DNA from: Candidatus Endobugula sertula
GTDB lineage: Bacteria; Pseudomonadota; Gammaproteobacteria; Pseudomonadales; Cellvibrionaceae
Direction: 5' to 3'
NCBI GenBank assembly: GCA_001723645.1
Contig: MDLC01000012.1
Location: forward strand, 1-64,000
Length of the DNA: 64,000 nucleotides
Position numbers and translations under genes: made by a program. Every line of letters begins with the position of its first letter. Position 1 is the stretch's first letter. Below are positions 16,665-24,490 of this stretch, piece by piece. The notes under the pieces are model-generated. The model worked only from the letters and a program-made list of their open reading frames with translations, searched no databases and was not told the DNA's origin.

Positions 16665-16943
16665 TTACAACTCTGACAACTGTTGGCGGTTGCGGGTGTA
16701 GTAAATGGCTAATATGACCCATGTGGCATTGCCAGCTACCAAGAACACACCAGCGGCAAAGCTAAACCATTGGCCAAGCATGGGATAATAAAAAAGGTTC
16801 CAAAGACCAAAAGCAGTAAAAAATAAAAGTGTCGGCCAATACACGCCTTTGATCTGTTTGGCTTGGTACAGGTGCCATGCGTTAGCCCATGTGAAGCCTC
16901 CACCAATCAACTCAAAAAGGCTATTGATTAAGTCGGGGGTCAC
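16665..16943 (-). CDS. Small three-helix membrane protein
   Basis: 92 residues, starting at GTG 16943, which overlaps the ATPase stop codon (GTGA). Hydrophobic segments are near 5-22, 33-52 and 57-80; the second and third are clear membrane helices with W-rich edges. No family name can be given. It is translationally coupled to the ATPase gene, so it belongs to the replication part of the early operon, where it might tether replication to the membrane or act in exclusion; both are speculation. Confidence 0.55.
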   Translation of the reverse strand: MTPDLINSLFELIGGGFTWANAWHLYQAKQIKGVYWPTLLFFTAFGLWNLFYYPMLGQWFSFAAGVFLVAGNATWVILAIYYTRNRQQLSEL

Positions 16944-17857
16944 AGTGCAGCACCTTTTAATTGATAGGTATAAACGCCGCCAGACTTTTTACTTTGCCAG
17001 TAAATGCCGTCGAATTTATCCAGCCAAGATCGGGCGGTCTTGTCGTCTTTCTTGCGGCCTACCGCTTCCAGCAATGCGGTTTTGTTAATGTCTTGCTCAT
17101 CCTCTATAGCGGCTCTGACTTCCTGCACAAATTCTTCCTGCTCATTGCTCATGGTGGCCTTGGCAACATCAATTTCGTTGAGTCTTAATGTGTCGGCATC
17201 AATGGCAAAGGCTTTGTCGTTAATTGAGGCACGTTCTTTTTTAACGGACAGGTGCAAGCGCAATTCGCCATCGTCGCTATCCAGTTTTTGCAACTGGTAC
17301 ATATTATCTATGGAGTTGCGAATATTGTTAGAGCCTTGATAGTTCTTTCCGTCTTTGTTGGAGTGGTGCAAAATAATAATGGTGGCTCCCGCTTCGCGTA
17401 GATTCATTAGCTGGGTCATAGTCTCCATTGCTTGACCGTCGTGGTTAATGTTGGCGAAGTTGCGCAAGCTATCAATCACAAAAACACAGTTTTCATACGC
17501 CTTGCTAACGGCTTGGCTACTGAGTTGTGCGAGTAATTCTTGCGGTTGCAATTCACACTTTGATCGCTGGATGTAATGCAGGTTGTTGTATTGCGAAACC
17601 AGCAAGTTATTAATATTGCGTTCTTTAAGAACACTTAAGGGATTATCAAAATCCAGATAAATAAGATTTTGGCCGATAGAGGCGCAGTATTTGGCAAGGC
17701 TAAAACCAAGCCAGCTTTTACCGTTGCCACCATCGGCATAAATTAAAGTGATCAATCTTTTTGCCAAAAATTCAGGCAATAAAAATTCAGTGTTTTCGTT
17801 AAAGTCAGGCGTGTTCAGCTTGGCTTCGGTTAAAAATTCAAGGGTTGAATTAATCAT
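16940..17857 (-). CDS. RecA-fold ATPase (RepA/AAA_25-like replicative helicase-type)
   Basis: 305 residues. Walker A is YADGGNGKSWLGFSLA (about 36-51), Walker B NCVFVIDSLRNF (about 142-153), followed by a sensor-like TIIILHHSNKDGKNYQGSNNIRNSID stretch with the H-H-x-x-K typical of RepA and AAA_25 proteins. The C-terminal 80 residues form a probable winged-helix region. RepA-type hexamers unwind DNA in plasmid and phage replication. Together with the O-like and P-like genes downstream it forms a replication module. It overlaps the upstream zinc-ribbon gene by 8 bases. Confidence 0.75.
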   Translation of the reverse strand: MINSTLEFLTEAKLNTPDFNENTEFLLPEFLAKRLITLIYADGGNGKSWLGFSLAKYCASIGQNLIYLDFDNPLSVLKERNINNLLVSQYNNLHYIQRSKCELQPQELLAQLSSQAVSKAYENCVFVIDSLRNFANINHDGQAMETMTQLMNLREAGATIIILHHSNKDGKNYQGSNNIRNSIDNMYQLQKLDSDDGELRLHLSVKKERASINDKAFAIDADTLRLNEIDVAKATMSNEQEEFVQEVRAAIEDEQDINKTALLEAVGRKKDDKTARSWLDKFDGIYWQSKKSGGVYTYQLKGAAL

Positions 17858-18077
17858 TAAATATATCCTTCTGGTTGGTATGACGTTTTTTTAGGATTCG
17901 GTTTACTTCTTCATCGGTGTATTTCGCATTCACTTCCCATGTTGCGTCATGTTTAACGCCCTCAATGGTTTGAAATGTATAGCCGCAGTCTTCGCACTTT
18001 CTAAAGCGTTCAACAACATGGCTTTTTTCTGTGCCGATGACTTTGGTGTGTTCGCTAGTGCAATTAGGACACCACAT
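17850..18077 (-). CDS. Zinc-ribbon protein (NrdR-like N-terminal domain)
   Basis: 75 residues. CPNC at residues 3-6 and CEDC at about 33-36 form a four-cysteine zinc ribbon with a basic loop between them, closely resembling the N-terminal DNA-binding ribbon of NrdR (C-P-x-C-x...x-R-R-x-C-x-x-C-x-x-x-F-x-T). The ATP-cone domain of NrdR is absent; only a short charged helix follows. It could act as a small phage transcription factor or bind ssDNA. Confidence 0.65.
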   Translation of the reverse strand: MWCPNCTSEHTKVIGTEKSHVVERFRKCEDCGYTFQTIEGVKHDATWEVNAKYTDEEVNRILKKRHTNQKDIFND

Positions 18078-18081
18078 AGTC

Positions 18082-18489
18082 TTATGCCTTTTTCATTCGC
18101 TTAATGGCATTGATAATGCCAGTCGCTTGTTGCTTGGTAAGTGCATCTAATCTAATCAGTGTTAGGTTTGTGTTTTTATTCACAAAGTTCATTAAGGCGC
18201 GTTTGCTTTTATCACGGGCTTTGAGTTCCCAGCCTTTTTCTATAAAGTCTATTTGTGCCTTGGTGACTCGCTCGACGGGGTTGGCTCGTTTTCCATTTAA
18301 AAAGTCCAGCAATATAATTAACTGGTTTATGGTTAGGTCTGCGGCTGATCGCTTGCCAAAACTTTGTTGCAACATATCGCGGTAGTCCTTTTCATTTTCT
18401 GCATAAAAGCTCACGTAACTATCGGCCAAGTGTATTTTGGTTAATAGGCTTTTGCGAAAATTGCGTTGTTTGGGTGTTAGTTTTTGCAC
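18082..18489 (-). CDS. GemA-like regulatory protein (Mu gp16 / DUF1018)
   Basis: 135 residues. It contains LTPKQRNFRKSLLTKIH at the start, a YRDMLQQSFGKRSAADLTINQLIILLDFL segment in the middle (about 36-64) and KAQIDFIEKGWELKA, all in the order of the GemA family. Mu GemA alters host gene expression and DNA supercoiling during the lytic cycle. Location after Gam and before the replication genes is close to the Mu semi-essential early region. Confidence 0.8.
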   Translation of the reverse strand: MQKLTPKQRNFRKSLLTKIHLADSYVSFYAENEKDYRDMLQQSFGKRSAADLTINQLIILLDFLNGKRANPVERVTKAQIDFIEKGWELKARDKSKRALMNFVNKNTNLTLIRLDALTKQQATGIINAIKRMKKA

Positions 18490-18629
18490 TTAGTTGTTAG
18501 CCATAATTATTTTTTAAAAGGGAGTTTAAAAGTTGATTAAATACTCTTTACAGAATGCGCCTTGATAAAGCCCATTGTGTAAAAAGGCACACGGCTAGGG
18601 GGCAACCAAGCCGCGTGCAAGGCGCTGCG

Positions 18630-18995
18630 TTATTTTCCGCTCCATCGTGCGCGCTTTTCTCTCACGTCAACATGAGTAAAACTGTTATAGCTTCCTAGTC
18701 CTAGCGTGTTCGGGTAACAACTATCTATGTAGCAGTAGACTTCGCTGGGCGGCGTGTCTTTGACTTGAATGTCGGCAGCAATACCTAGTCTGTGTTTGCT
18801 TTTTACAGAACCGCCTACTGCACGGTTGTGCTCATAACAACGACAGGCCGAAGTGATAGTGACGGGCTTATCAAAATGCACCCGCACTTTTTCCAGCAAC
18901 ATGAGTAATTGCATATCCACAGCGGCAAAACCACAGCCGCATCCACAGGCAAACTCTTCACGTTTAAAGTAACGGCTGATATGTTGTTTGGTCAT
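18630..18995 (-). CDS. Peptidase M15 family endolysin (D-Ala-D-Ala carboxypeptidase-like)
   Basis: 121 residues. Zinc ligands are visible as H68 (SKHRLG), D75 (AADIQV) and H108 (FTHVDVR), the H-x6-D...H-x-D pattern of peptidase M15. The N-terminal YFKREEFACGCGCGFAAVD has the Cys-Gly-rich segment common in these phage and bacterial M15 proteins. There is no signal peptide, so export would need the holin. It is unusual that it sits in the early operon, next to Gam, far from the holin-like gene at 7600. Its ATG overlaps the preceding small gene (ATGA). Confidence 0.85.
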   Translation of the reverse strand: MTKQHISRYFKREEFACGCGCGFAAVDMQLLMLLEKVRVHFDKPVTITSACRCYEHNRAVGGSVKSKHRLGIAADIQVKDTPPSEVYCYIDSCYPNTLGLGSYNSFTHVDVREKRARWSGK

Positions 18996-19141
18996 GCTGA
19001 CACCTCTTTGCTTTTAAGTAGTTTGTGCTTGGCTTCGTTGGTGAGTGATAAGAAGCAATAAAACGTAATGGATAACCGTTTATATAAATCATGCTTGCTA
19101 AAAATCTCTCCCCAACGTTCTATGTCTTGATCGCTGTGCAT
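18992..19141 (-). CDS. Small phage protein, 49 residues
   Basis: ATG at 19141 to TGA at 18994-18992. The product starts MHSDQDIERWGEIFSKHDLY and continues through a hydrophobic-aromatic middle (residues 24-32) to a Lys-rich end. It lies between Gam (8-base gap) and the endolysin, whose ATG overlaps its stop. The tight ATGA coupling supports a real gene. No function is recognised. Confidence 0.6.
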   Translation of the reverse strand: MHSDQDIERWGEIFSKHDLYKRLSITFYCFLSLTNEAKHKLLKSKEVSA

Positions 19142-19149
19142 AAGCTCAC

Positions 19150-19683
19150 CTATTGCTTGTCTTCAATTTCCAGTTCGTAAGGCGAGATAGAAAAATCCTC
19201 GCCCACACTGGAAATACTGATGCCGCTAATTTGTGCCGCCGCGTCTTTTTCTTTCAGTAAGGCTTCCTTGTCAATATCTTCGCTAGTGCGAATAAAGCGT
19301 TGCAAGCCGAGATTTTTTAGCGCCTGAATAATTTTAGATTTGCCACGCAAGCTGACTTTGGGTGGGCGTGATCGCCAGTTGATTTCACCTGTTGCCAGCT
19401 TAACGGTTTTGGTTTTGTTGCCATCGGTCAAGTCTTCGCGGTTGACTTCTGCCCAGCTTTGAATGCTGGCAATAAGTTGCTCCACTTCGTCTTTAATCGG
19501 TGCGGCTTCATTTTCAAAGCGATGTTTAACATCGGCAATCTCATCGTTCATGGCCGTTTCAATGCGCAAAATTTTACGGCGCTTGTTGCCCAGCTCTTTG
19601 ATAAGATCGGCGGCATCGTCTTCATTTTGGGCGGCTAAGTATTCGTGTGTGCGAGTAGTGCCGCGTAGTTTTTGGGTGCTCAT
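19150..19683 (-). CDS. gam: Gam-like host-nuclease inhibitor (Mu Gam family)
   Basis: 177 residues. A long N-terminal coiled coil (about 20-75) with alternating charges is followed by a beta region containing KTVKLATGEINWRSRPPKVSL (about 92-112), the central Gam signature, and a helical KSKIIQALKNLGLQRFIR. Mu Gam is a Ku-like dimer that binds DNA ends and blocks RecBCD-type exonucleases. Position after MuB matches other Mu-like phages. Confidence 0.9.
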   Translation of the reverse strand: MSTQKLRGTTRTHEYLAAQNEDDAADLIKELGNKRRKILRIETAMNDEIADVKHRFENEAAPIKDEVEQLIASIQSWAEVNREDLTDGNKTKTVKLATGEINWRSRPPKVSLRGKSKIIQALKNLGLQRFIRTSEDIDKEALLKEKDAAAQISGISISSVGEDFSISPYELEIEDKQ

Positions 19684-19725
19684 AGTGGTTTCCTTCTTAG
19701 GTTGTTAAAAAGTGTGGTTAATGAA

Positions 19726-20580
19726 TTAATCTAAGATGACAGTTTGTGCCGCCATTGAAATGTGTTGCGCGTTTAACTCTTCGCTGGCTAACTGGCTAAG
19801 GCGCTGTGCTTTTTTGAAGATATTAAAACTGCGGCGTATGTCGTCGGTGTAGCGTTTGATGTGGCTGCCAAATTCACCAAATAAATTTTGGCGGTCATCG
19901 TCACCCAAGCCGCGCATTTCCCACTTGTTGTTGACGCGGGAATACAGTTGCAATAATTCACCGTTACGGCCTTTCATATTTTGGATTAATGCGTAAGTGC
20001 CGATTAAGGCAACGGGAACACCGCTAAAATCGTGAATGCGGCGTATTGCTTCAAGGCTTTTAGTGGTTAGGTTTTCTGCTTCATCAATTAATAAAACGCG
20101 CTCACTTTTTTTGAAGATTTTTACAATTTCTTTGATTAAGGTAAAAATAGAACCTTGAGCATCACGCTTGCCTAGCCCTTCCAGAATGGAGAGTAATAAT
20201 TCTTTAACGCTCATCATGGGCATAGTTTCAACCAGTACGGCTTCGGGGTGCTTGCTTACCCATTCTTTAATGGCAACGGTTTTGCCTGTACCTGCTTTAC
20301 CAAAGATCACGCCCATTTCCTGATTGATGACAATTTCAGAGCAAGTGCTGTCTATCATTGCCAAGTCAACCGTTGGCATGACTTCAAAGTTTTCGTGACT
20401 GCCAGCTTGTTCGTGGTAGTTTTCAATATAGGTGTTGATCTTTTTTTCCAATGCTTCAACATCGCCAGTATATTTGCCGCGCATGTATTGACTGATTGCG
20501 CTGCCGCTAACACTGATAGATCGTGCGATGCTGGCTTGTGATAAATCGTATTGTGCGATGAATTTTTTTAAGTCAGTCAT
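19726..20580 (-). CDS. MuB-like transposition target-capture ATPase
   Basis: I chose ATG 20580, with GAACAGGAAACC as the ribosome site; the longer frame to 20652 overlaps the barrel gene. 284 residues. The N-terminal HTH (about 5-50, LSQASIARSISVSGSAISQYMRGKY) matches the MuB DNA-binding domain. The AAA+ core has Walker A IFGKAGTGKTVAIKEW (about 109-124) and Walker B RVLLIDEAENLTTKSLEAIRRIHD. MuB polymerises on target DNA, stimulates MuA and provides target immunity. It looks intact, unlike the transposase. Confidence 0.9.
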   Translation of the reverse strand: MTDLKKFIAQYDLSQASIARSISVSGSAISQYMRGKYTGDVEALEKKINTYIENYHEQAGSHENFEVMPTVDLAMIDSTCSEIVINQEMGVIFGKAGTGKTVAIKEWVSKHPEAVLVETMPMMSVKELLLSILEGLGKRDAQGSIFTLIKEIVKIFKKSERVLLIDEAENLTTKSLEAIRRIHDFSGVPVALIGTYALIQNMKGRNGELLQLYSRVNNKWEMRGLGDDDRQNLFGEFGSHIKRYTDDIRRSFNIFKKAQRLSQLASEELNAQHISMAAQTVILD

Positions 20581-20633
20581 AATGGTTTCCTGTTCTTGAT
20601 GAATGTGTAAAGAATTTTTAAATACTTTGGTTT

Positions 20634-20936
20634 TTAGTAAATGCTTTGCCATTTTCTATTTATGGATAATTGAAGTTTTCTGAACCTCTCTCTTGCTGTT
20701 TTGTCGTCCAGTTTTGCAATGCGAGTTCTTTTAAATTCGTAAACCTCACAAATTAATTTTCCATCCATGAAAACATGCAAAAAGTCGCCATTGGATTCGT
20801 CAACAATTTGCACCTCATCGCCTACCATAAGGTGTTCCCAAAGTTCATAAGAGCCGTATATAGCGCCGTTGTAATAAATCCCGCTTTTAGTTACTTTGCG
20901 TTCTATGGTTGGTGTTTTTTGTAATGCTTCGCCCAT
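20634..20936 (-). CDS. Stand-alone Mu-transposase C-terminal-type beta-barrel protein
   Basis: 100 residues. Its core, with YELWEHLMVGDEVQIVDESNG and DGKLICEVYEFKR, parallels the barrel region of the MuA protein next to it (MWQHIQIGDTVQVIENIDNS and NDQFICEINDKR): the W-x-H-x-x-x-G-D-x-V-Q-[IV] strand, the turn and the I-C-E strand all match. It has no catalytic domain. It sits between MuA (29-base gap) and MuB. I infer a duplicated or split-off transposase barrel that may bind DNA or MuB, or modulate MuA; I know of no described function for such a protein. Confidence 0.6.
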   Translation of the reverse strand: MGEALQKTPTIERKVTKSGIYYNGAIYGSYELWEHLMVGDEVQIVDESNGDFLHVFMDGKLICEVYEFKRTRIAKLDDKTARERFRKLQLSINRKWQSIY

Positions 20937-20965
20937 AATAAAAGCCCTCGGTATTATTGATTTTG

Positions 20966-22828
20966 TTAAGACGCTCTACCGCCTGAGATTAATTTCATGT
21001 ATTCCCGTTGAGGGTCGAAGCCTGTTTTTTCTTGTTGTTTTTTATCGTGCTTTTTCGCTTCGGTGGCTTTGGCCTCAAGGTCTAAAAATTCATCGCGCAT
21101 AGCATTCTGGTAGTCGTTAAATGCTTTCTGCGCTTTCTTGGTGGTGCTTTTAACGTCTTTAACCACGCGCTGTTTGTAGGCTTTTTTGCTGGCTTTGATT
21201 TCTTCAACGGTAAGTTCTTCGGGTAGCGTTCTTTTGTCGTTGATTTCGCAAATAAACTGATCGTTCTGGTAAAGAAATAATTGGCTAGAGTTATCAATAT
21301 TTTCGATAACTTGTACGGTGTCGCCGATTTGAATGTGTTGCCACATTTCTAATGACAAGTAGTGCGTATTGCGGTGGCGTATGCCTTCGCTAGAGACTTT
21401 TTTCTGTGAGCGTTTGCCTAATAAGCGATAAGCATTGGTTAGCTCATCGGCACTGGCTGGCGTGTGCTGCTCGTATTTATCCGCGTGTTTGTGAGCTAAG
21501 AAATTATCAATCCAGTTTTCCAGCTCCCACCACCACATAAAATCTGCTTTAACGTTGGTGGCAACGCCTGATAGCTTCTCTAATTTTGTGCTGGCTTGCG
21601 CTTCTATTTTTTGGCGCTGGCTGACGTTGTGACCAATAAAGCCCGGCAAGGCTTCAAATTCTGGCGAGTGTTGTAGCGATCTAAACGAGCGCTCTATTTT
21701 TCCTTTTTCATCGCCACGCGCTTTACCTGTAGCAATATAATCAATGCCTAAATCGGCAATCACACTTTGCAAATGGTCAGATACATAGTCTGCGCCGTTA
21801 TCGCCTTTGATGATTTCTGTTTTACCTAGTATGGATAGTGCTTTGAAAAGCAGGCGCACGTTGGCGTAAGAGTTGGAGCTTTCAAATAGGCCGCATACTG
21901 ACGCGCCTGTAAAGTTATCTATCACCCGTATTAGTTGCGCACGTACAAGGTGGTATTCTTCGGTAGCTTCTTTTTTGCTGTAGTTTCTGATGCCCTCTTT
22001 GACGGGTACTTTTGCCATAATATCTAATGGTGTGGCATCGACTTCCCATTGCTGGTTGGGGTATTCCCAGCTACGGCCAAAGCTAGGCTCGGCATACACA
22101 AAAGCATCTTGACCAAGGCGTAAATAATCCCTGACTAACTGGCGCGTGTTGATAAGGTGCTTTACTGCGCGGTTAAAGGCAGACTCGCTAATGTCAGACG
22201 TAGGATTTTTGTAGTTGATTGATAGACCATGACGTGTTGCGTATAGGTGGCAATAAAAGCTGTATATGCTGGTATTGTGCATATCGCCAGCCCCTAAAAT
22301 CGCTTGCTGTACCAGCTCCAAGTCGGCTTTAAAGGCTTTGCCGCCTCGTTTGTCTTCAAGTCCTGCACGGCCTTTTTCTTTAAAGGCTTTAGACTAGCGT
22401 TTTATTTTTGCCTCAAGGCTTGAGGCTTTACCGCTAGAGCCGTGCGCCATAATCAAGGCTTGTGCAATGTGGCTTAGTGGGTGCTTGGATGTGTGATAAA
22501 AGCTAACCAGCGCTTGTTTTTCATCGGTGGTGAACTTGTTTAAATCGGCTATAACAGGCAGTTCAAGAGGGTTTAAAGCCACGTTATTGTTGACGCGGCG
22601 CTTAGGTTTGGCGCTATTCTTGGCTACTTGTGTGTAGGCATATACGAGGCCACGGCCACCTATGCCGTTTACCTCTTCAAACAAAAAGCATTTGTCGTTG
22701 TGAGTTATCGTATTGCTGCCTTTTTGCTTGGCGGCTTTAGTTAAACGGCGTATGTGTCGAACGCTAATGCCTAACTTTTTGCTAGCTAATTTGCTGTCGA
22801 TAGAGTCGTTTTGAGAAAATTCTGTCAT
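20966..22828 (-). pseudogene. MuA-like DDE transposase with in-frame UAG stop
   Basis: One frame of 621 codons is interrupted only by TAG at 22396-22394 (codon 145). Upstream part: HTH DNA-binding region (residues about 10-70). After the stop the frame continues SKAFKEKGRAGLEDKRGGKAF and then the core. Catalytic residues, in full-length numbering, are D264 (QWEVDATPLD), D343 (IIKGDNGADY) and E379 (EKGKIERSF), close to D269, D336 and E392 of Mu. The C-terminal barrel and Lys-rich tail are intact. Without readthrough the product lacks the catalytic core; the downstream part could restart at ATG 22321 but would lack end-binding domains. Nonsense mutation, natural suppression and sequence error are all possible. 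Confidence 0.88.
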
Positions 22829-22836
22829 TTTGACAG
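22822..22836. promoter_or_regulatory. Inverted repeat CTGTCA-TTT-TGACAG over the transposase start
   Basis: The perfect 6-base arms flank TTT and cover the MuA start codon and the bases between it and its GGAGC ribosome site. A TGACAGAAT copy recurs at 23085-23093 in the ner/repressor control region. It could be a repressor or Ner operator or an RNA hairpin limiting transposase translation. Confidence 0.45.
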
Positions 22837-23028
22837 CTCCTGATTGCGATATTGTGGTAAATCGCTGGCTTGAGAGATGTACCCATGACGGATAAGTGCG
22901 TCTACGCAGGGCTGACTTTTGTATCTACCCGACAGAACGGTGTGCAAGCTATGGTATTTCAAGTCGTTTTTTCGACAAAAGTGGGTTGTTGTTCCCCAGT
23001 CTTCTCTAATTTGCTCTGTAATAGTCAT
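22825..23028 (-). CDS. Ner/Cro-like early regulator
   Basis: 67 residues, first gene of the leftward early operon, in the place of Mu ner between repressor and transposase. It looks like a compact HTH protein: EDWGTTTHFCRKNDLKYHSLHTVLSGRY has a helix, turn and recognition-helix spacing, with a basic G-R-Y-K end. Its stop overlaps the transposase ATG (ATGA). Ner shuts down both repressor and early promoters in Mu; the same role is inferred from position. Confidence 0.65.
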   Translation of the reverse strand: MTITEQIREDWGTTTHFCRKNDLKYHSLHTVLSGRYKSQPCVDALIRHGYISQASDLPQYRNQELSK

Positions 23029-23112
23029 AATCTGATAGAATCCACAGGTGTTTGTATTCGCAGAAAAAGATATTATTCACAAAATGACAGAATATCAAGA
23101 GGAATTAACAAA
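23029..23112. promoter_or_regulatory. Early/repressor operator-promoter region
   Basis: 84 bases between the divergent ner-like and repressor genes. TGATAGAAT (23033-23041) and TGACAGAAT (23085-23093) are near-identical elements 52 bases apart, the second also related to the repeat at the MuA start. AAGAGGAA at 23097-23104 serves the TTG start of the repressor. The early and repressor promoters must lie here face to face. Confidence 0.55.
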
Positions 23113-23802
23113 TTGAGCGAAATAAATTCTATTATCGAGAGAATGAAGCAGGTTACAGACTGCCGAACTGACACGCAGCTTGCCGAATATCTTGAGTTAA
23201 GAAGCAATAGCGCCATTAGTACATGGAAGGCTAGGGACAGGGTTCCGTATGCGGAATGCCATAAAATAGCCAATGAGGTTAATGTAGATTTGGGGTGGTT
23301 AATAACTGGTAAGCAATCAGGGGAGTCTATATTTCCTAACCCTATTGTGGGTCATGTAGTTAAACCAACTGCTGGGGCAGACTTAGTGCAAATTCCACAA
23401 TATGAGGCAGACTTGTCGGCTGGGGTTGGTGCTTATCCTGCCGACCATGAGCTTGCTATAGGCTCTCGGCCATTTTCCGCTGAGTGGCTAAAGAAAAAAG
23501 GGTTAAAGCCAGCAAATTTAAAATTGTTGCGCGTTCTCGGTGACTCAATGGAGCCATTGCTTAAAGATAAAGATATGGTAATGATAGATACAAGTAGGAC
23601 AACGCCCACAGAGGTCATGCCGTTTGCTATTCGTTTGGACGGTGAGTTATTTGTCAAAAGTATCCAGCGACAGGGTGGTGGGAATTTGTTGCTTGTGAGC
23701 AAAAATAGCACTTATCGAGACATAGTGATTGATAGTAACCACCCGCCCGACAGCTTTTCAGTGATTGGAGCTGTCGTTTGGCACGCGCATAGCTGGGTTT
23801 AA
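23113..23802 (+). CDS. LexA/C1-type phage repressor with S24 peptidase domain
   Basis: The frame is open from 22870, but its first part lies opposite the ner-like gene; TTG at 23113 with AAGAGGAA upstream gives a 229-residue protein that begins at the HTH. N-terminal HTH: about 8-60 (CRTDTQLAEYLELRSNSAISTWKARDRVP). Peptidase S24: nucleophile S145 in LRVLGDSMEPLL, general base K182 in LFVKSIQRQ, and a possible Ala-Gly cleavage site at A103-G104 (LSAGVGA). This means induction by RecA/SOS is likely, unlike Mu Repc, which has no such domain. It maintains lysogeny. Confidence 0.9.
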   Translation: MSEINSIIERMKQVTDCRTDTQLAEYLELRSNSAISTWKARDRVPYAECHKIANEVNVDLGWLITGKQSGESIFPNPIVGHVVKPTAGADLVQIPQYEADLSAGVGAYPADHELAIGSRPFSAEWLKKKGLKPANLKLLRVLGDSMEPLLKDKDMVMIDTSRTTPTEVMPFAIRLDGELFVKSIQRQGGGNLLLVSKNSTYRDIVIDSNHPPDSFSVIGAVVWHAHSWV

Positions 23803-23856
23803 TTAAAACGCCGACAACCGTTACAACTCTTACAATTGCAAAAAAGGATAAATATT

Positions 23857-24486
23857 ATGAATGATGCAAGCGAGACAAAGCCTACAAATTGGCCGCTTAT
23901 GGCGGGTATTTTTCTAGTGCCTTTTATTTTTTCTTGGTTCACTCTAAAGTCGGGCTATTCAGCTAAAAGCAAGCTCTTTGCCTTTGGGTGGATGCTTATT
24001 GTTTTGGTGCTTGCCACAATAGACAGCTCCACCAATACTGCCACCGTCACTGCCACGCAAAGCGTTTCCTCTAGCCCTGATAGGCTGGATATAAGTCAAG
24101 CTCAGGAATATATAATACTTGAAAGAAGAAGCTACCCCACGCCGCCAGATAAATTAGGGCTGCAAATATTTATATATGCCCCGACAGCCAATACTTTTGA
24201 TCAAAGAGCGCATACGGTGATCAAGGCGGCTTATGATCTTCTTGAGTCTGACGGGCTATATGAAGTGGTTGTTCGGCTGTCTGCGCTACCAAGCATGGAG
24301 CCTAAATATATTCAGGCTGGTCGAGCAAAGTACACCCCACACAAAAAGAATACTTGGGGGACTGAGGAAGAGTATGTATGGGAAGTTGATGCAAGCAAAC
24401 ACAGTGTAGTCGATGGGCAGCTTGAAGAAGATGGCAAGTTTTACTCGCTTGATATGATGTTTGCTAGCAGCTACTTAAAAAAATAA
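23857..24486 (+). CDS. Membrane-anchored protein downstream of the repressor, unknown function
   Basis: I chose ATG 23857 (AAAAAAGGATAAATATT upstream) over the TTG at 23836. 209 residues: two membrane segments near 13-31 and 39-56, a Ser/Thr-rich linker, then a soluble alpha/beta domain (about 80-209) that probably faces the periplasm or cytoplasm. It is transcribed with the repressor from 54 bases downstream, in the accessory spot between the repressor and the phage end, so it should be made in lysogens. Superinfection exclusion or lysogenic conversion is inferred from position only. Confidence 0.6.
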   Translation: MNDASETKPTNWPLMAGIFLVPFIFSWFTLKSGYSAKSKLFAFGWMLIVLVLATIDSSTNTATVTATQSVSSSPDRLDISQAQEYIILERRSYPTPPDKLGLQIFIYAPTANTFDQRAHTVIKAAYDLLESDGLYEVVVRLSALPSMEPKYIQAGRAKYTPHKKNTWGTEEEYVWEVDASKHSVVDGQLEEDGKFYSLDMMFASSYLKK

Positions 24487-24490
24487 TTTG

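Noticed and set aside
22870-23112. Longer N-terminus for the phage repressor
   Set aside because: That stretch lies antisense to the ner-like gene and over the operator region; the HTH starts right after the TTG at 23113, which has a good ribosome site.
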